Shown here: piece after piece, positions 28,463 to 37,074 of the stretch
Numbering within the stretch: position 1 is the stretch's first letter
How the letters are laid out: each line of letters begins with the position of its first letter
NCBI RefSeq assembly: GCF_002097535.1
Contig: NZ_CP020772.1
Coordinates: 3,760,501-3,824,500 of the forward strand
Length of the DNA: 64,000 nt
Source: Halobacillus mangrovi
GTDB lineage: Bacteria > Bacillota > Bacilli > Bacillales > Halobacillaceae
Direction of reading: 5' to 3'
The notes under the pieces: model-generated
Seen by the model: the letters and a program-made list of their open reading frames with translations, nothing else
Told to the model about the DNA's origin: nothing
The model's database searches: none
Program-made: the position numbers and the translations under genes

Positions 28463-29470
28463 TTATTCTCCACCTAAGACTCTTGTACTGTGAGGAGGCT
28501 GAACCCTTGTATTCGGATCAATATAATGTTTCGCTTGACTAATCGCCGTAGGGGCTTCACCAAAACCTGTTGCAATCAGCTTTACTTTCCCGTCATAAGT
28601 GGTAATATCACCGGCGGCATAGATTCCGAGGATATTGGTCTCCATTTTTTGATTGACAACTATGGAGTTTTTTTCAATTTCTAGCCCCCACTCTTTGATA
28701 GCACCGAGACTTGATAAAAAGCCGTGGTTGACAATCAAGGAATCTATTTTAAGATTCTCTGATTTTTCCCCTTTGGTTTCTTTTAATACAACTGATTCTA
28801 TTTGATCTTTGGTACCAACCAGATCATCAATCGCCATCGGAGTTTTGATTTTCACGTTTGTCTCTTTTAGTTGATTGATACTATGCTCATGTGCTCTGAA
28901 CTGATTGCGCCGATGAACGAGAGTCGTTTCTTCAGCGACCTCTGAAAGCATAAGTGCCCAGTCCACAGCTGAGTCTCCCCCTCCGGAAATGCATACCCGT
29001 TGACCTTTGTGCGCTTGCAGGTCAGTGATAGAATAGAAGAGATTCTTCCCTTCATATTTATCGGCTGAGGCATGTTTCAGACGGCGTGGTTGAAAGGCTC
29101 CTGCACCACTTGTAATCAATACAGTCTTTGCATAATGAACGGCTATAGTCGTCGTAACCTTAAAAAGATGTTCCTCAAGTTTTTCTACAATTTTAACGTT
29201 TTCTTCAAGGCACATAGCTGGGGAAAACTGGTTTGCTTGTTCCTCTAACTGGTGTACTAGATCTTTCGCTCGTATCTTCGGAGATCCAGCCACATCATAA
29301 ATATATTTTTCGGGGTATAGGGCCATCAATTGACCACCCGGCCGTGGTAGACTGTCGATGACCTTCACTGACATTTCTCTCATTCCTCCGTAGAAAGCCG
29401 CAAATAAGCCAGTAGGACCTCCGCCAATAATAATCACGTCAGAGATATTTTGATGTTGATTGCTATTCAT
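28463..29470 (-). CDS. Thioredoxin-reductase-like ferredoxin:NAD(P)+ reductase (YumC type)
   Basis: 335-residue FAD protein with two Rossmann motifs, IIIGGGPTGLFAAFYGG at the start for FAD and CISGGGDSAVDWALML (about 158) for NADPH, and the C-terminal GIYAAGDITTY. The redox-active CxxC of thioredoxin reductase is absent, which together with length points to the type-2 ferredoxin-NADP reductase group (Bacillus YumC). I choose the ATG at 29470, eight bases after AAGAAGG. It lies 29 bases downstream of a Rieske ferredoxin, so it probably passes electrons from NADPH to that protein. Confidence 0.88.
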   Translation of the reverse strand: MNSNQHQNISDVIIIGGGPTGLFAAFYGGMREMSVKVIDSLPRPGGQLMALYPEKYIYDVAGSPKIRAKDLVHQLEEQANQFSPAMCLEENVKIVEKLEEHLFKVTTTIAVHYAKTVLITSGAGAFQPRRLKHASADKYEGKNLFYSITDLQAHKGQRVCISGGGDSAVDWALMLSEVAEETTLVHRRNQFRAHEHSINQLKETNVKIKTPMAIDDLVGTKDQIESVVLKETKGEKSENLKIDSLIVNHGFLSSLGAIKEWGLEIEKNSIVVNQKMETNILGIYAAGDITTYDGKVKLIATGFGEAPTAISQAKHYIDPNTRVQPPHSTRVLGGE

Positions 29471-29499
29471 TATTATCACCTTCTTGAAAGATTTTTTGC

Positions 29500-29859
29500 C
29501 TATTTATAAATAATGACCTCTACACCTTCGACCCGTACTTTAAAGCTAGGGAGTTTTTTATCAGGGTTGGCCAGCATTCTTCCTTCGTTTTTTATATCAA
29601 ATTCTCTTCCATGCCAAGGACAGCGAAGGATTTCACCTTTATGGCAGTAATGGTATTCCCCAGGCTTACTGTGCTCCGTAGTAGCTCCACACATCATCCC
29701 TTTATCAAGGGGGGCGCCCTGGTGGTTACACTGATTCATAAAGGCGTAGAACTCGCCATCTGGTGTACGGCAAATTAAGACATTTTGCTTCCCAAAAAAG
29801 GATTCCATCATTTCACCTGGCTGGATATCCGTTGTTTTACAAACGACTTGTTCCTTCAT
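29500..29859 (-). CDS. Rieske-type [2Fe-2S] ferredoxin
   Basis: 119-residue soluble Rieske protein. Cluster ligands are visible as CNH (in MNQCNHQGAPLDKG) and CPWH (in LRCPWHGREFD). The about 30 residues between them (GATTEHSKPGEYHYCHKGE) are longer than in many Rieske ferredoxins and include an extra cysteine and histidines. It overlaps the end of the amidohydrolase gene by about 23 bases. No oxygenase alpha subunit is encoded nearby, so its electron acceptor is unknown. It could serve an oxygenase elsewhere in the genome or the metal centre of a partner enzyme. Confidence 0.9.
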   Translation of the reverse strand: MKEQVVCKTTDIQPGEMMESFFGKQNVLICRTPDGEFYAFMNQCNHQGAPLDKGMMCGATTEHSKPGEYHYCHKGEILRCPWHGREFDIKNEGRMLANPDKKLPSFKVRVEGVEVIIYK

Positions 29860-30928
29860 CATATCGCTCCCTTGAGTTCGGTATTTTCGGATAAAATTTT
29901 TTGGCGTTTTCTCCGTAAATTTTCTCTTTTAATTCCCGATCCAAATTCGGTAATGCCCTGTGAGGTGAATCATAGTCCCAGTGTGGATAGTCCGTTGCGA
30001 AACAAATCATTTCATCTGTCCCCATTTGCTCCAGAAGTGACATAAAATCTTTTTTACTCAATTCTTCTGAAGGCTGGGTACAGAAACGAACATGCTTTTT
30101 CATAATGTCACTTGGCTTTCTTTTCAGCCATGGAACTTCATGACGCAAATCCCTGAATTGCTGATCCATTTTCCACATCATGTGAGGGATGAACGTGAAG
30201 CCACCTTCAATCATCATAAGCCCTAGGTTAGGGAACTTTTCAAACACACCGTTAAAAATCATATTGGTGACTTGTTTCATATGGGCTGTGGGGATTAAGG
30301 TATGCCACTCGATAAAGTATCTTGGCCATTTCCCATAATAGACGGGCGGTTCGTTATGGTGCATACCAATCATCAAATTGTGCTTCTCAGCCGCTTCAAA
30401 AACAGGATGATAGTACGGATCTCCCCACATGATGTCATCAATAGGAAGTAAAACTTGTACCATCTTAGGATGTGAGCCTACTCTTTCGATCTCTCTCACG
30501 GCTTCGTCACGGTCCTGAGCAGCAACATGAACAGACCCATATAAACGCTCATCCTTTTCTAACCACTTATCAATTTGCCAGTCATTATAGGCTGAAGCTA
30601 GAGCAGCTGCCATCTCGTACCAGCCATGCATCGAGGAAGGGGATGGGTCTAGAGCACCTGTCAAAATACCAAATTTATGGCCGACATCATCGAGAAGCTG
30701 TTCTTGCATGAATGATAAATCGGATCCGGCAGGTCTACCGTCGGGTATAACTGCATCAGCTCGATCCACCCCTGCAACGGAAGGTTGTGTATAAGGCATA
30801 TGTTTCTCCTGAATCCAATGGCAATTTTGAATGTAATGTTTGAACGGCTCATCAAGATACTCAAGAAGCTCTTGATATTGGACTCGTTCATGTATATCTG
30901 TATCAACTAATGGAATTTTCTTAGGCAA
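29837..30928 (-). CDS. Amidohydrolase-2 family metal-dependent hydrolase (ACMSD-like)
   Basis: 363-residue TIM-barrel enzyme of the amidohydrolase-2 family, which includes decarboxylases (ACMSD, gamma-resorcylate) and hydrolases. Metal-site elements include VDTDIHE at the N-terminus, IGMHHNE (about 205), GGFTFIPHMMW (about 248) and the barrel-end Asp in FATDYPHWDYDSPH (about 315). First gene of the amidohydrolase-Rieske-reductase-ALDH cluster, behind a conspicuous array of short repeats. The group probably breaks down a ring or amine compound with aldehyde release; the actual substrate is unknown. Confidence 0.85.
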   Translation of the reverse strand: MPKKIPLVDTDIHERVQYQELLEYLDEPFKHYIQNCHWIQEKHMPYTQPSVAGVDRADAVIPDGRPAGSDLSFMQEQLLDDVGHKFGILTGALDPSPSSMHGWYEMAAALASAYNDWQIDKWLEKDERLYGSVHVAAQDRDEAVREIERVGSHPKMVQVLLPIDDIMWGDPYYHPVFEAAEKHNLMIGMHHNEPPVYYGKWPRYFIEWHTLIPTAHMKQVTNMIFNGVFEKFPNLGLMMIEGGFTFIPHMMWKMDQQFRDLRHEVPWLKRKPSDIMKKHVRFCTQPSEELSKKDFMSLLEQMGTDEMICFATDYPHWDYDSPHRALPNLDRELKEKIYGENAKKFYPKIPNSRERYDEGTSRL

Positions 30929-30993
30929 AGTTATTTCCTCCTTTAGACTATTTCGCTTAAGAAAAATTTATCAGTGATTACGTAAAGCTCCAA

Positions 30994-31063
30994 ACTCACT
31001 GAGAGCGAGTGAGTACCACTCAGTGAACTCAGTTCGTCTCAGTAACGATCAGTGACGATCAGT
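30994..31063 (-). promoter_or_regulatory. Helically phased repeat array upstream of the amidohydrolase cluster
   Basis: A perfect 7-bp inverted repeat (ACTCACT-N7-AGTGAGT, 30994-31014) is followed by five copies of (C/A)TCAGT at 31019, 31028, 31038, 31048 and 31058, that is every 9-10 bases or one DNA turn. Another TCAGTGAT lies at 30971. Such one-turn phasing is expected of a cooperative activator or repressor binding one DNA face. Confidence 0.6.
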
Positions 31064-31223
31064 GATAGTTTTTTACTTCGGGCATGTCAAGTGCTGTTAT
31101 TTGGTGCGTATGTAAAAAAGGAACTTCCATAAAAGGAAGTCCCTCATTCCATTAAAACTACTTTATTCTATTCATTAGCAAATAAAGATTAAATATCCCT
31201 GGTCAAAAGCCCTTCACTATAAA

Positions 31224-31498
31224 TAAAAAAAGCCTCCCTTAGGAATTATTATCTTAAGAGAGACTTTTTAGATAGTTGTAGACTTCTAACTAAAGAAATC
31301 CAAAGAAATAATTTGTAAGGTTACAAAACCCTATCGTATCAGAGGTTAGGACGTTATTACATCATGCCAACCATTCAATCGGCTAATTAATAGGACAATA
31401 TTAAGATCCGTAGAACCTTATAATCATAAGATTTCCGTTAGCAAATAAGTTTATTAACCATAATAAGTTTTAATACTTTATGAACAGTATCCAGTCAA
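31224..31498 (-). ncRNA. Dispersed small-RNA-like element, copy A (complete with promoter)
   Basis: Minus-strand unit of about 240 transcribed bases. A promoter TTGACT (31493-31498), exact 17-base spacer and TATTAA (31470-31475) precede a conserved segment containing TTAATTAGCCGA, then the core (31349-31372, here GGTTGGCATGATGTAATAACG) and a GC-containing terminator stem (31230-31268) with T tail. The core differs from the other copies at GGTT instead of GGGC. No open frame or ribosome site is present. Homology to copies C and D extends about 55 bases above the -35. Confidence 0.6.
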
Positions 31499-31700
31499 AA
31501 AAATCATCTCCTAGATTTCATACTATAAGAAAATGGACCTTTAACCGTTTGGTCTAATATTTGTGACGGGTTCCACCTTGTAGATTATTAATACGATCTT
31601 CAGATTCCCTTTACCCTTACAGGGAATCATTATTATCCTTTATTCGAAGACTTTTTTTAAAAAATAGACATTCCTCATATGTAATGGTCCCCCTTAAACG

Positions 31701-31720
31701 GAAGACTTGATTTCGAGATA
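31701..31720 (+). repeat. Short repeat family 2, copy
   Basis: GAAGACTTGATTTCGAGATA, one mismatch from the GAAGACTCGATTTCGAGATA form. It is one of nine recognisable copies between 31.7 and 56.4 kb. Confidence 0.55.
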
Positions 31721-31868
31721 TCCTTCAGTGATAGTAACCGCATCTTTAAGTAACGCTTAAGTTACTTAAAGAATCAGTTAGACCTCTTATACTGTCATTT
31801 TATTCGTTTTTTTATGTTCGGAAAATTTTGTAGTCTCTATAACTCCAAATATATCAAAAGTCTTTACA
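31721..31868. other. Gene-free stretch
   Basis: A/T-rich sequence around repeat family members from 31.1 to 31.87 kb apart from copy A. It contains a small perfect repeat GTAACGCTTAAGTTACTT near 31750 but no supported gene. Confidence 0.4.
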
Positions 31869-32169
31869 TTAGATGTTCAGTTTACCTTCAATACAAGTTA
31901 CTGCATGACCACCGGTTAAGATTTTATCGTTATCCCCTATAATTCTTTTGAAAGTGAAAATTGCCTCCTACATGATCACTGTGATAATGGGTATTTACAA
32001 TTAGGTGTAATGCTTTTGGTGAAACGCCCTCTTCTTTCAATAATTGTTCTGTTTCTTTCACATCGCTACCAAAGCCAGTATCAATAAGGATTGGGTACTC
32101 ATCTTTAATAAGTACCATGTTTGCGCTTGGAAATTTTCTTTCAAAGAAAATAATACCGGATTCGTTCAT
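31869..32169 (-). pseudogene. Metallo-beta-lactamase-fold hydrolase with a large internal deletion
   Basis: The N-terminal about 80 residues (start ATG at 32169, after GGAGG) are a normal MBL fold: ANMVLIKDEYPILIDTGFG, then the metal motif NTHYHSDHVGGN. The frame then stops after FQKNYRG. Immediately beyond, in another frame, GDNDKILTGGHAVTCIEGKLNI-stop reads as the C-terminal strand of the same family. The full family has about 280 residues, so about 170 central residues are missing and the junction is out of frame. A dead gene. Confidence 0.75.
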
Positions 32170-32371
32170 AGGATCTACCTCCATAGACTAAGCATAAGTT
32201 TAGTATCTACGTTTAAGAAGGATGCTTAAAGCTTTTATGGTATTTACACAATTCAAGAACAGAGGTGCCTCTGCTTTGACTTGAGCAATTGTATATACTT
32301 TTATCTTAAAGAACTGTATCATATTTTTCCATTATCTTGAATTCAAGTATTCTAGATCATTGCCTTGTACT

Positions 32372-32394
32372 TGAAGACTCAGTTTCGAGATAAT
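32372..32394 (+). repeat. Short repeat family 2, copy
   Basis: CTTGAAGACTCAGTTTCGAG then ATA. It lies about 100 bases left of the terminator of small-RNA-like copy B, the same arrangement as next to copies D and E. Confidence 0.6.
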
Positions 32395-32491
32395 CGTCCT
32401 GTCACTTATAACAATTATTCCAAAGTTATTGGGAGAGATTGGCAATTGGACTTTTTATGTAGTTATAATTAAAATGACTGCTACCTTTTAA

Positions 32492-32760
32492 AAGAAAAGC
32501 CTCTCAAGAGTTTATATACTCTTGAGAGGCTTGTAAATTTAGTAAACGATTTTTAAAACCAGTCAATATCCAGTCAAATTGTCATCAAACCCCTTTGATG
32601 AAAGGGGGTTGGGCGCTATCACATCATGCCGCCCATTCTTTAGTAACTGAAATACTTATATATGGCTTACAAACACCTAAATAATCGGTGCTTAAACCTT
32701 TAGCACATGTTTAAATTTAAATAAAACATCAATATTTATGAACAACATCCAGTCAGAATC
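32492..32760 (-). ncRNA. Dispersed small-RNA-like element, copy B
   Basis: Core GGGCGGCATGATGTGATAG plus CGCCC at 32611-32634. Downstream on the minus strand follow hairpin CCCCTTT/AAAGGGG, two TGACTGG boxes and a perfect 14-bp terminator stem AAGCCTCTCAAGAG / CTCTTGAGAGGCTT (32497-32532) with TTTTCTTTT. Upstream, TGACTGGAT with TATTGA 16 bases later resembles the copy A promoter. The middle segment is unlike copies A, C and D. Confidence 0.6.
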
Positions 32761-32872
32761 CAATCGTACCAAAGATTATGAATTCCACATTATAATAGTG
32801 TACGTTACCTAAGAAATTACTTTGGAAATATCTCATTTGTTATGGATATCCATATAGTCAGGGAGGAATGAC

Positions 32873-35800
32873 TTAATTTAAAATTGCCTCAATTCTCTTA
32901 AACGCACGGTCTCGAACTTTACCAGCCCATTCACCTTGAATTTTCTGCCCGTCTATGACGATAGATCCTTCTTCATCATGGAGGATATACCGAACGATAG
33001 ATGCTCCTTTGTGTCCAAAGGTTGGCTTTCGGTTTTGATTATAATAAGTCACTTCAATCTCTCCGAGGAATGTAAAAGTCAGTTGATTCTGTTCATCAAA
33101 CAGCCATTCTGGTAGAAGAGGTTGGAGCTTTAAGGTTAATTCATTGTCTTCTACTACAAACATTTCTTTTCCGGTCATCATCATCTGCCACATGGATAAA
33201 AACTCAGCCGTTGTCCCGCTTAAACGAGCTACAAACCCTCTTCCATGCATACTTTCATCAGGATTGACACTACTTGCGATAAACGATGAATTCTCTAACG
33301 TACTTCTTCCATAAACGGAAGGATCCATAAATGGAGGCAGTATAGTCTTTAAATCTTTGAAAAAGTCTTCATATAAACCAGCATTCAGTAAGCTTAATAA
33401 ATACTTGAATTCCATATGCATAAACACAGATTCCCGCTCCAGCCATCCAGGCGTAAATGCTCTCGCTCTTCCCACTTCATAACTCATTTCATCTAATGAA
33501 GTGGATGTTTTATACATGTGTAGTTTTTGATCGTAAAGGCCCGATTGTTGAACAAACTGATGAAGTTCTGCTGCTAATTCAGGGCTCATTCCTTTTAGTG
33601 CTCTTGCCGGCCCTTCTAAGAAGTGAGGAAGTACATGAACATCAAAGGATTTTACATTTACAAGAGGATATCCTTTTTCGTTTTTCATCACTTGTCCTTC
33701 GTCATCCCGTTTCACTTCATATTGAGAAGCGTCATAATAGAAGTAGGTCGGAACTAAACCTCCTCCTAAGTCCTTTGCTTCTTCAATTCCAGCATCTACT
33801 TTTGCCATAAAGAGTTGAAGCATTTCCTGAACAGCAGCAGCTGTTAGAACTTCTTCTCTTCCATCCAGTCCGTCCTTAATGACTGCTCGATAAGACTCTC
33901 TTGCTGTGGAAACTGCATCCCAATATTCAAAGGAGGTAAGGTTTTGATGTAATGCCGTTTTTACTTCCTGTACCAATGTAAAGACTTCAACGGGCAATAT
34001 CGTCTCTTCTTCAATTTCACACTCCATCATAAATTGAAGCAACCGTTTCAGTTCTACTGTTTCACTCATGCCTGAACCAAAAATACACGGTAATCCATTC
34101 ATGGAATCATTCCATCCTGGCTTATTCGCTTCCATTTCAATCCCCATACCATAAGGATCTAAGGTTGCGAATTTAAGAAGGGCTAATGAAAACAATTTTG
34201 CAAATAACGTACTTTCATACACATTGCCTTCCTTTGTCCTCAGCCAGTTATCAGCTTTAGAGCCTTGCAATTCTATTACAGCTCCATACTGCCGAACCTT
34301 CTTACCGGACAATACATATTTTTCTGATCGAGGTTTTATCAGGACAGGGCTATAAAAGTAACGATAAGAACGATCCTTACATAACAGGGTCTGCTTTTGG
34401 TCTGGGAATACTTTTAGGAAGTTTTTAATTAAATCCAAATTATAGGTCCAATGATCAATCCAGTATCCTTCTCCAAACTCTGCATCAATTTCCTGTTCAC
34501 TATGAGATAATACGGCACGTAAAAATTCTTCAGGTGAGACAGTTAAACGTATGTTTCGATCAACAATCGACTGCACAATAACTCCTGGTGTAAACGACCC
34601 TTCTAACTGTTTCTTCATATAATTGACATCTTCCTCACGGGTGAACAGGCTTTCCAACCATGAGAGATTTTCTTTTTCAATAAGTTCAAAATAAGACCCT
34701 TTAACGACTAACGGGTTATACCCGTCCGCCTGGACTAAACTCATAAACAGTTTTATATTGTAATCGCCCACTTCCGGTTTGAAGAAAATATCATTCCGTC
34801 GGTTTTGATTCACATCTCTAAAGTTTCCGTTTCCTTGAGAGAAGAATTCCGGTAACACAGAAAAGAAGTTATAATCTCTTTCAAGATCCCCGTGTTTCCT
34901 AGAATAGACATAATAGAGAAATGGCTCTTTCTCATTTTCTAATAAAACTGGGTATCCGCCACGCAGCACATTATCTAAGTAACTTTGCTTCGTATAACCA
35001 TCAAACAAGTCGTTTCCGGTTTTGGTATGAATATCACTTGTCAATTCGTCTACCAGGTGTTGAGCTTCCTTGTATTTTTCATCAAAATACGCGGCAGAAG
35101 CCACTTCTTCCCGCTTATCGTGAATAATATCAAGGTCATTGACATGCCCGATCATCGTTCGTAAAACGGATGATTGATGAGGAGAAAGCTGAACTTCATA
35201 AGCTGAAAAACCACACGGTACTTTATTTGCTGTTATCTGTTCCTTTTGTAAGAGTTCAGAAACAGAGTGAGATTCAAATCGGTCCGGAAAGCGCAGGGAC
35301 GTATTTTCACCAAAGAGAATTGAAGCATCGACAATCGGCTTCAATAGGGAGCCATCTTCGGCAAAGCTGGTATAAAAATGCCCTTTGGTTATCTCCTCTA
35401 CTTCAGATGTATCCCCAGTTGAAGAGCGGACACGGTAATAAGGGATGTTATTATGTAAATTGAACACATCCATCCAGCTTTTCAAGGTGTTTCCAACTGC
35501 CTTATAGGCAGCATCTTCAATCCCAAAAGGCAGGATGGCAGGCAGGCCATCCACGATTTCGATACTTAATTCCTCTTCGGAAATATTCTCTATTTCCACT
35601 TTACGCATAAGAGACGCATAATTTTCATGCGGCAATGTGAAGTAGGTTACGGTCGTTTGAATGCCGCATTCTTCATTACGTTCCTTTACAATAAGTTCAT
35701 TTTCCTTAATGAACATCGTTCGCTTCACTTTTCTCTTCGAACCATCATTAAAAGGTTCAAATAAAAATGAATCATCCTTACGTTGAATTTTTATGAATGT

Positions 35801-36040
35801 ACGGAACCCATTTGTTGATACACGCTCATAAGCCTGATTTGCTGGGTAAAATTCTGTGATCGCATTGTTTTTATCCTTGACTCCAAAGCTCACCATCCCT
35901 TGACCTCTATTAACATAGAAGGCCCACATAGGTACCCCGTATAAACCAGCCAGTCCTGGTAAAAAGCTTGAGAACGTCTTAGCCTGATCAAAATCTTCAA
36001 TTACAAAATACTTTTTATCATTAAATGCATAATTCACCAT
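32873..36040 (-). CDS. GH94-like inverting beta-oligoglucan phosphorylase
   Basis: 1055-residue cytosolic enzyme of the GH94/GH149/GH161 group, which phosphorolyse beta-glucosides to glucose-1-phosphate. Support: the (alpha/alpha)6-barrel region with HWTYNLDLIKNFLKVFPD, MEANKPGWNDSMNGLPCIFG (general acid Asp in PGWND), and C-terminal GRGFVARLSGTTAEFLSMW and beta-sandwich. Length of about 1050-1120 is that of 1,2-beta-oligoglucan (sophorooligosaccharide) phosphorylases and of GH161 beta-1,3-glucan phosphorylases rather than the about 800-residue cellobiose enzymes. I choose the ATG at 36040, nine bases after AAGGAG. Last gene of the transporter operon, behind a LacI-type operator. Substrate linkage is inferred, not read. 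Confidence 0.8.
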   Translation of the reverse strand: MVNYAFNDKKYFVIEDFDQAKTFSSFLPGLAGLYGVPMWAFYVNRGQGMVSFGVKDKNNAITEFYPANQAYERVSTNGFRTFIKIQRKDDSFLFEPFNDGSKRKVKRTMFIKENELIVKERNEECGIQTTVTYFTLPHENYASLMRKVEIENISEEELSIEIVDGLPAILPFGIEDAAYKAVGNTLKSWMDVFNLHNNIPYYRVRSSTGDTSEVEEITKGHFYTSFAEDGSLLKPIVDASILFGENTSLRFPDRFESHSVSELLQKEQITANKVPCGFSAYEVQLSPHQSSVLRTMIGHVNDLDIIHDKREEVASAAYFDEKYKEAQHLVDELTSDIHTKTGNDLFDGYTKQSYLDNVLRGGYPVLLENEKEPFLYYVYSRKHGDLERDYNFFSVLPEFFSQGNGNFRDVNQNRRNDIFFKPEVGDYNIKLFMSLVQADGYNPLVVKGSYFELIEKENLSWLESLFTREEDVNYMKKQLEGSFTPGVIVQSIVDRNIRLTVSPEEFLRAVLSHSEQEIDAEFGEGYWIDHWTYNLDLIKNFLKVFPDQKQTLLCKDRSYRYFYSPVLIKPRSEKYVLSGKKVRQYGAVIELQGSKADNWLRTKEGNVYESTLFAKLFSLALLKFATLDPYGMGIEMEANKPGWNDSMNGLPCIFGSGMSETVELKRLLQFMMECEIEEETILPVEVFTLVQEVKTALHQNLTSFEYWDAVSTARESYRAVIKDGLDGREEVLTAAAVQEMLQLFMAKVDAGIEEAKDLGGGLVPTYFYYDASQYEVKRDDEGQVMKNEKGYPLVNVKSFDVHVLPHFLEGPARALKGMSPELAAELHQFVQQSGLYDQKLHMYKTSTSLDEMSYEVGRARAFTPGWLERESVFMHMEFKYLLSLLNAGLYEDFFKDLKTILPPFMDPSVYGRSTLENSSFIASSVNPDESMHGRGFVARLSGTTAEFLSMWQMMMTGKEMFVVEDNELTLKLQPLLPEWLFDEQNQLTFTFLGEIEVTYYNQNRKPTFGHKGASIVRYILHDEEGSIVIDGQKIQGEWAGKVRDRAFKRIEAILN

Positions 36041-36145
36041 GCATAAGCACTCCTTTTTAAAACTATCAATCAAACTCCGAAAGTAAACTGCCCCTGCATA
36101 GGAAAGGAAGGAGAAAGTTCTTCTCCCTCCTCCTTGCTTTTTCAA

Positions 36146-36159
36146 CGAAATCGATTTCG
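36146..36159 (-). promoter_or_regulatory. LacI-type operator before the phosphorylase gene
   Basis: CGAAATCGATTTCG, a perfect 14-bp palindrome of the GAAA-N4-TTTC class, 106 bases upstream of the phosphorylase start. It is related to the GAAACCGGTTTC sites at 39606 and 46038. Confidence 0.65.
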
Positions 36160-36193
36160 ATAGTTTCCATACTTATATTGATTTTCATAGAAT

Positions 36194-36219
36194 TTTCAGC
36201 ACCCCGGTTTCGGCTGAAA
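36194..36219 (-). terminator. Intercistronic hairpin between permease and phosphorylase
   Basis: TTTCAGC / GCTGAAA stem followed on the minus strand by AATTCTATG; its loop contains CGAAACCGG, half of an operator. It probably causes partial termination 25 bases after the permease. Confidence 0.45.
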
Positions 36220-36243
36220 GGATAAAACCTTAAACAAACGACT

Positions 36244-37074
36244 TTATCCTTTAACAGATCCTGCGGAAATACTGGTAATAATATATTTAGAGAAGAATAG
36301 GAACGCAATCATAATCGGTACAACAGAAATGGCAATTCCGAGATACAACGACCCTAGATTTTGCGCTACTGGAGAACCCTTCAAGAAGCCCATTAAGACT
36401 GGTAACGTGTACTTCTCCGGAGAGAAAATTACAACCAAAGGCAGAATATAGTTGTTCCATGAACCGATAAAAGTAAAGATTGACATCGTGGCAACCGCAG
36501 GCATCATGATTGGAAGAGCAATGGTATGGAAGATTTTAAGTTCACCCGCTCCATCCATACGGGCCGCCTCCAGCAAGGAAGAATGCAGGGTGGATGCAAG
36601 ATATTGTCTTAAGAAAAATACAACAAATGGACTGGCTATTGCAGGCACGATCAGCGGGATAAAGGTATCTAAGAACCCAAGTGTCTTGTTCAACTCATAG
36701 AAACCAATAAGCCCTAACTGCCCGGGAACCATCATCATCAAAAGCATAAAGATAAATAGTTTATTTTTTCCTTTGAAGTTATACACTGCGAAACCAAAAG
36801 CTGTTAATGCTGAAAAATACCCACTCAATATAGTAACCGTAATAGAGACGAAAAGACTGTTTTTGAATCCTGCCCAAATATTGACGTAACTCATCATATT
36901 TTTATAGTTTTCCACTAGTTCACTGCCCGGAATAAAGGAAAACCCCATAATGATGTCTTTTGTCTCTCGTGTGGCATTGATGATCATCATGTAAAATGGA
37001 ACAAAGCTAATAATCGCTAATAGAGTTAAGAGACTATATATAAGTGTTTTGTTTAGCAACTTTTTCTTGAACAT
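36244..37074 (-). CDS. Sugar ABC transporter permease, MalG type
   Basis: 276 residues with six membrane segments and the cytoplasmic EAA loop EAARMDGAGELKIFHTIALP that docks the ATPase. It belongs to the CUT1 family of oligosaccharide importers. It overlaps the MalF-type permease gene by about 41 bases, so the two are translated together. No ATPase gene is present in the operon; CUT1 systems of Bacillaceae often share one MsmX-type ATPase encoded elsewhere, which I presume here. Imported oligosaccharide is probably the substrate of the downstream phosphorylase. Confidence 0.92.
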   Translation of the reverse strand: MFKKKLLNKTLIYSLLTLLAIISFVPFYMMIINATRETKDIIMGFSFIPGSELVENYKNMMSYVNIWAGFKNSLFVSITVTILSGYFSALTAFGFAVYNFKGKNKLFIFMLLMMMVPGQLGLIGFYELNKTLGFLDTFIPLIVPAIASPFVVFFLRQYLASTLHSSLLEAARMDGAGELKIFHTIALPIMMPAVATMSIFTFIGSWNNYILPLVVIFSPEKYTLPVLMGFLKGSPVAQNLGSLYLGIAISVVPIMIAFLFFSKYIITSISAGSVKG

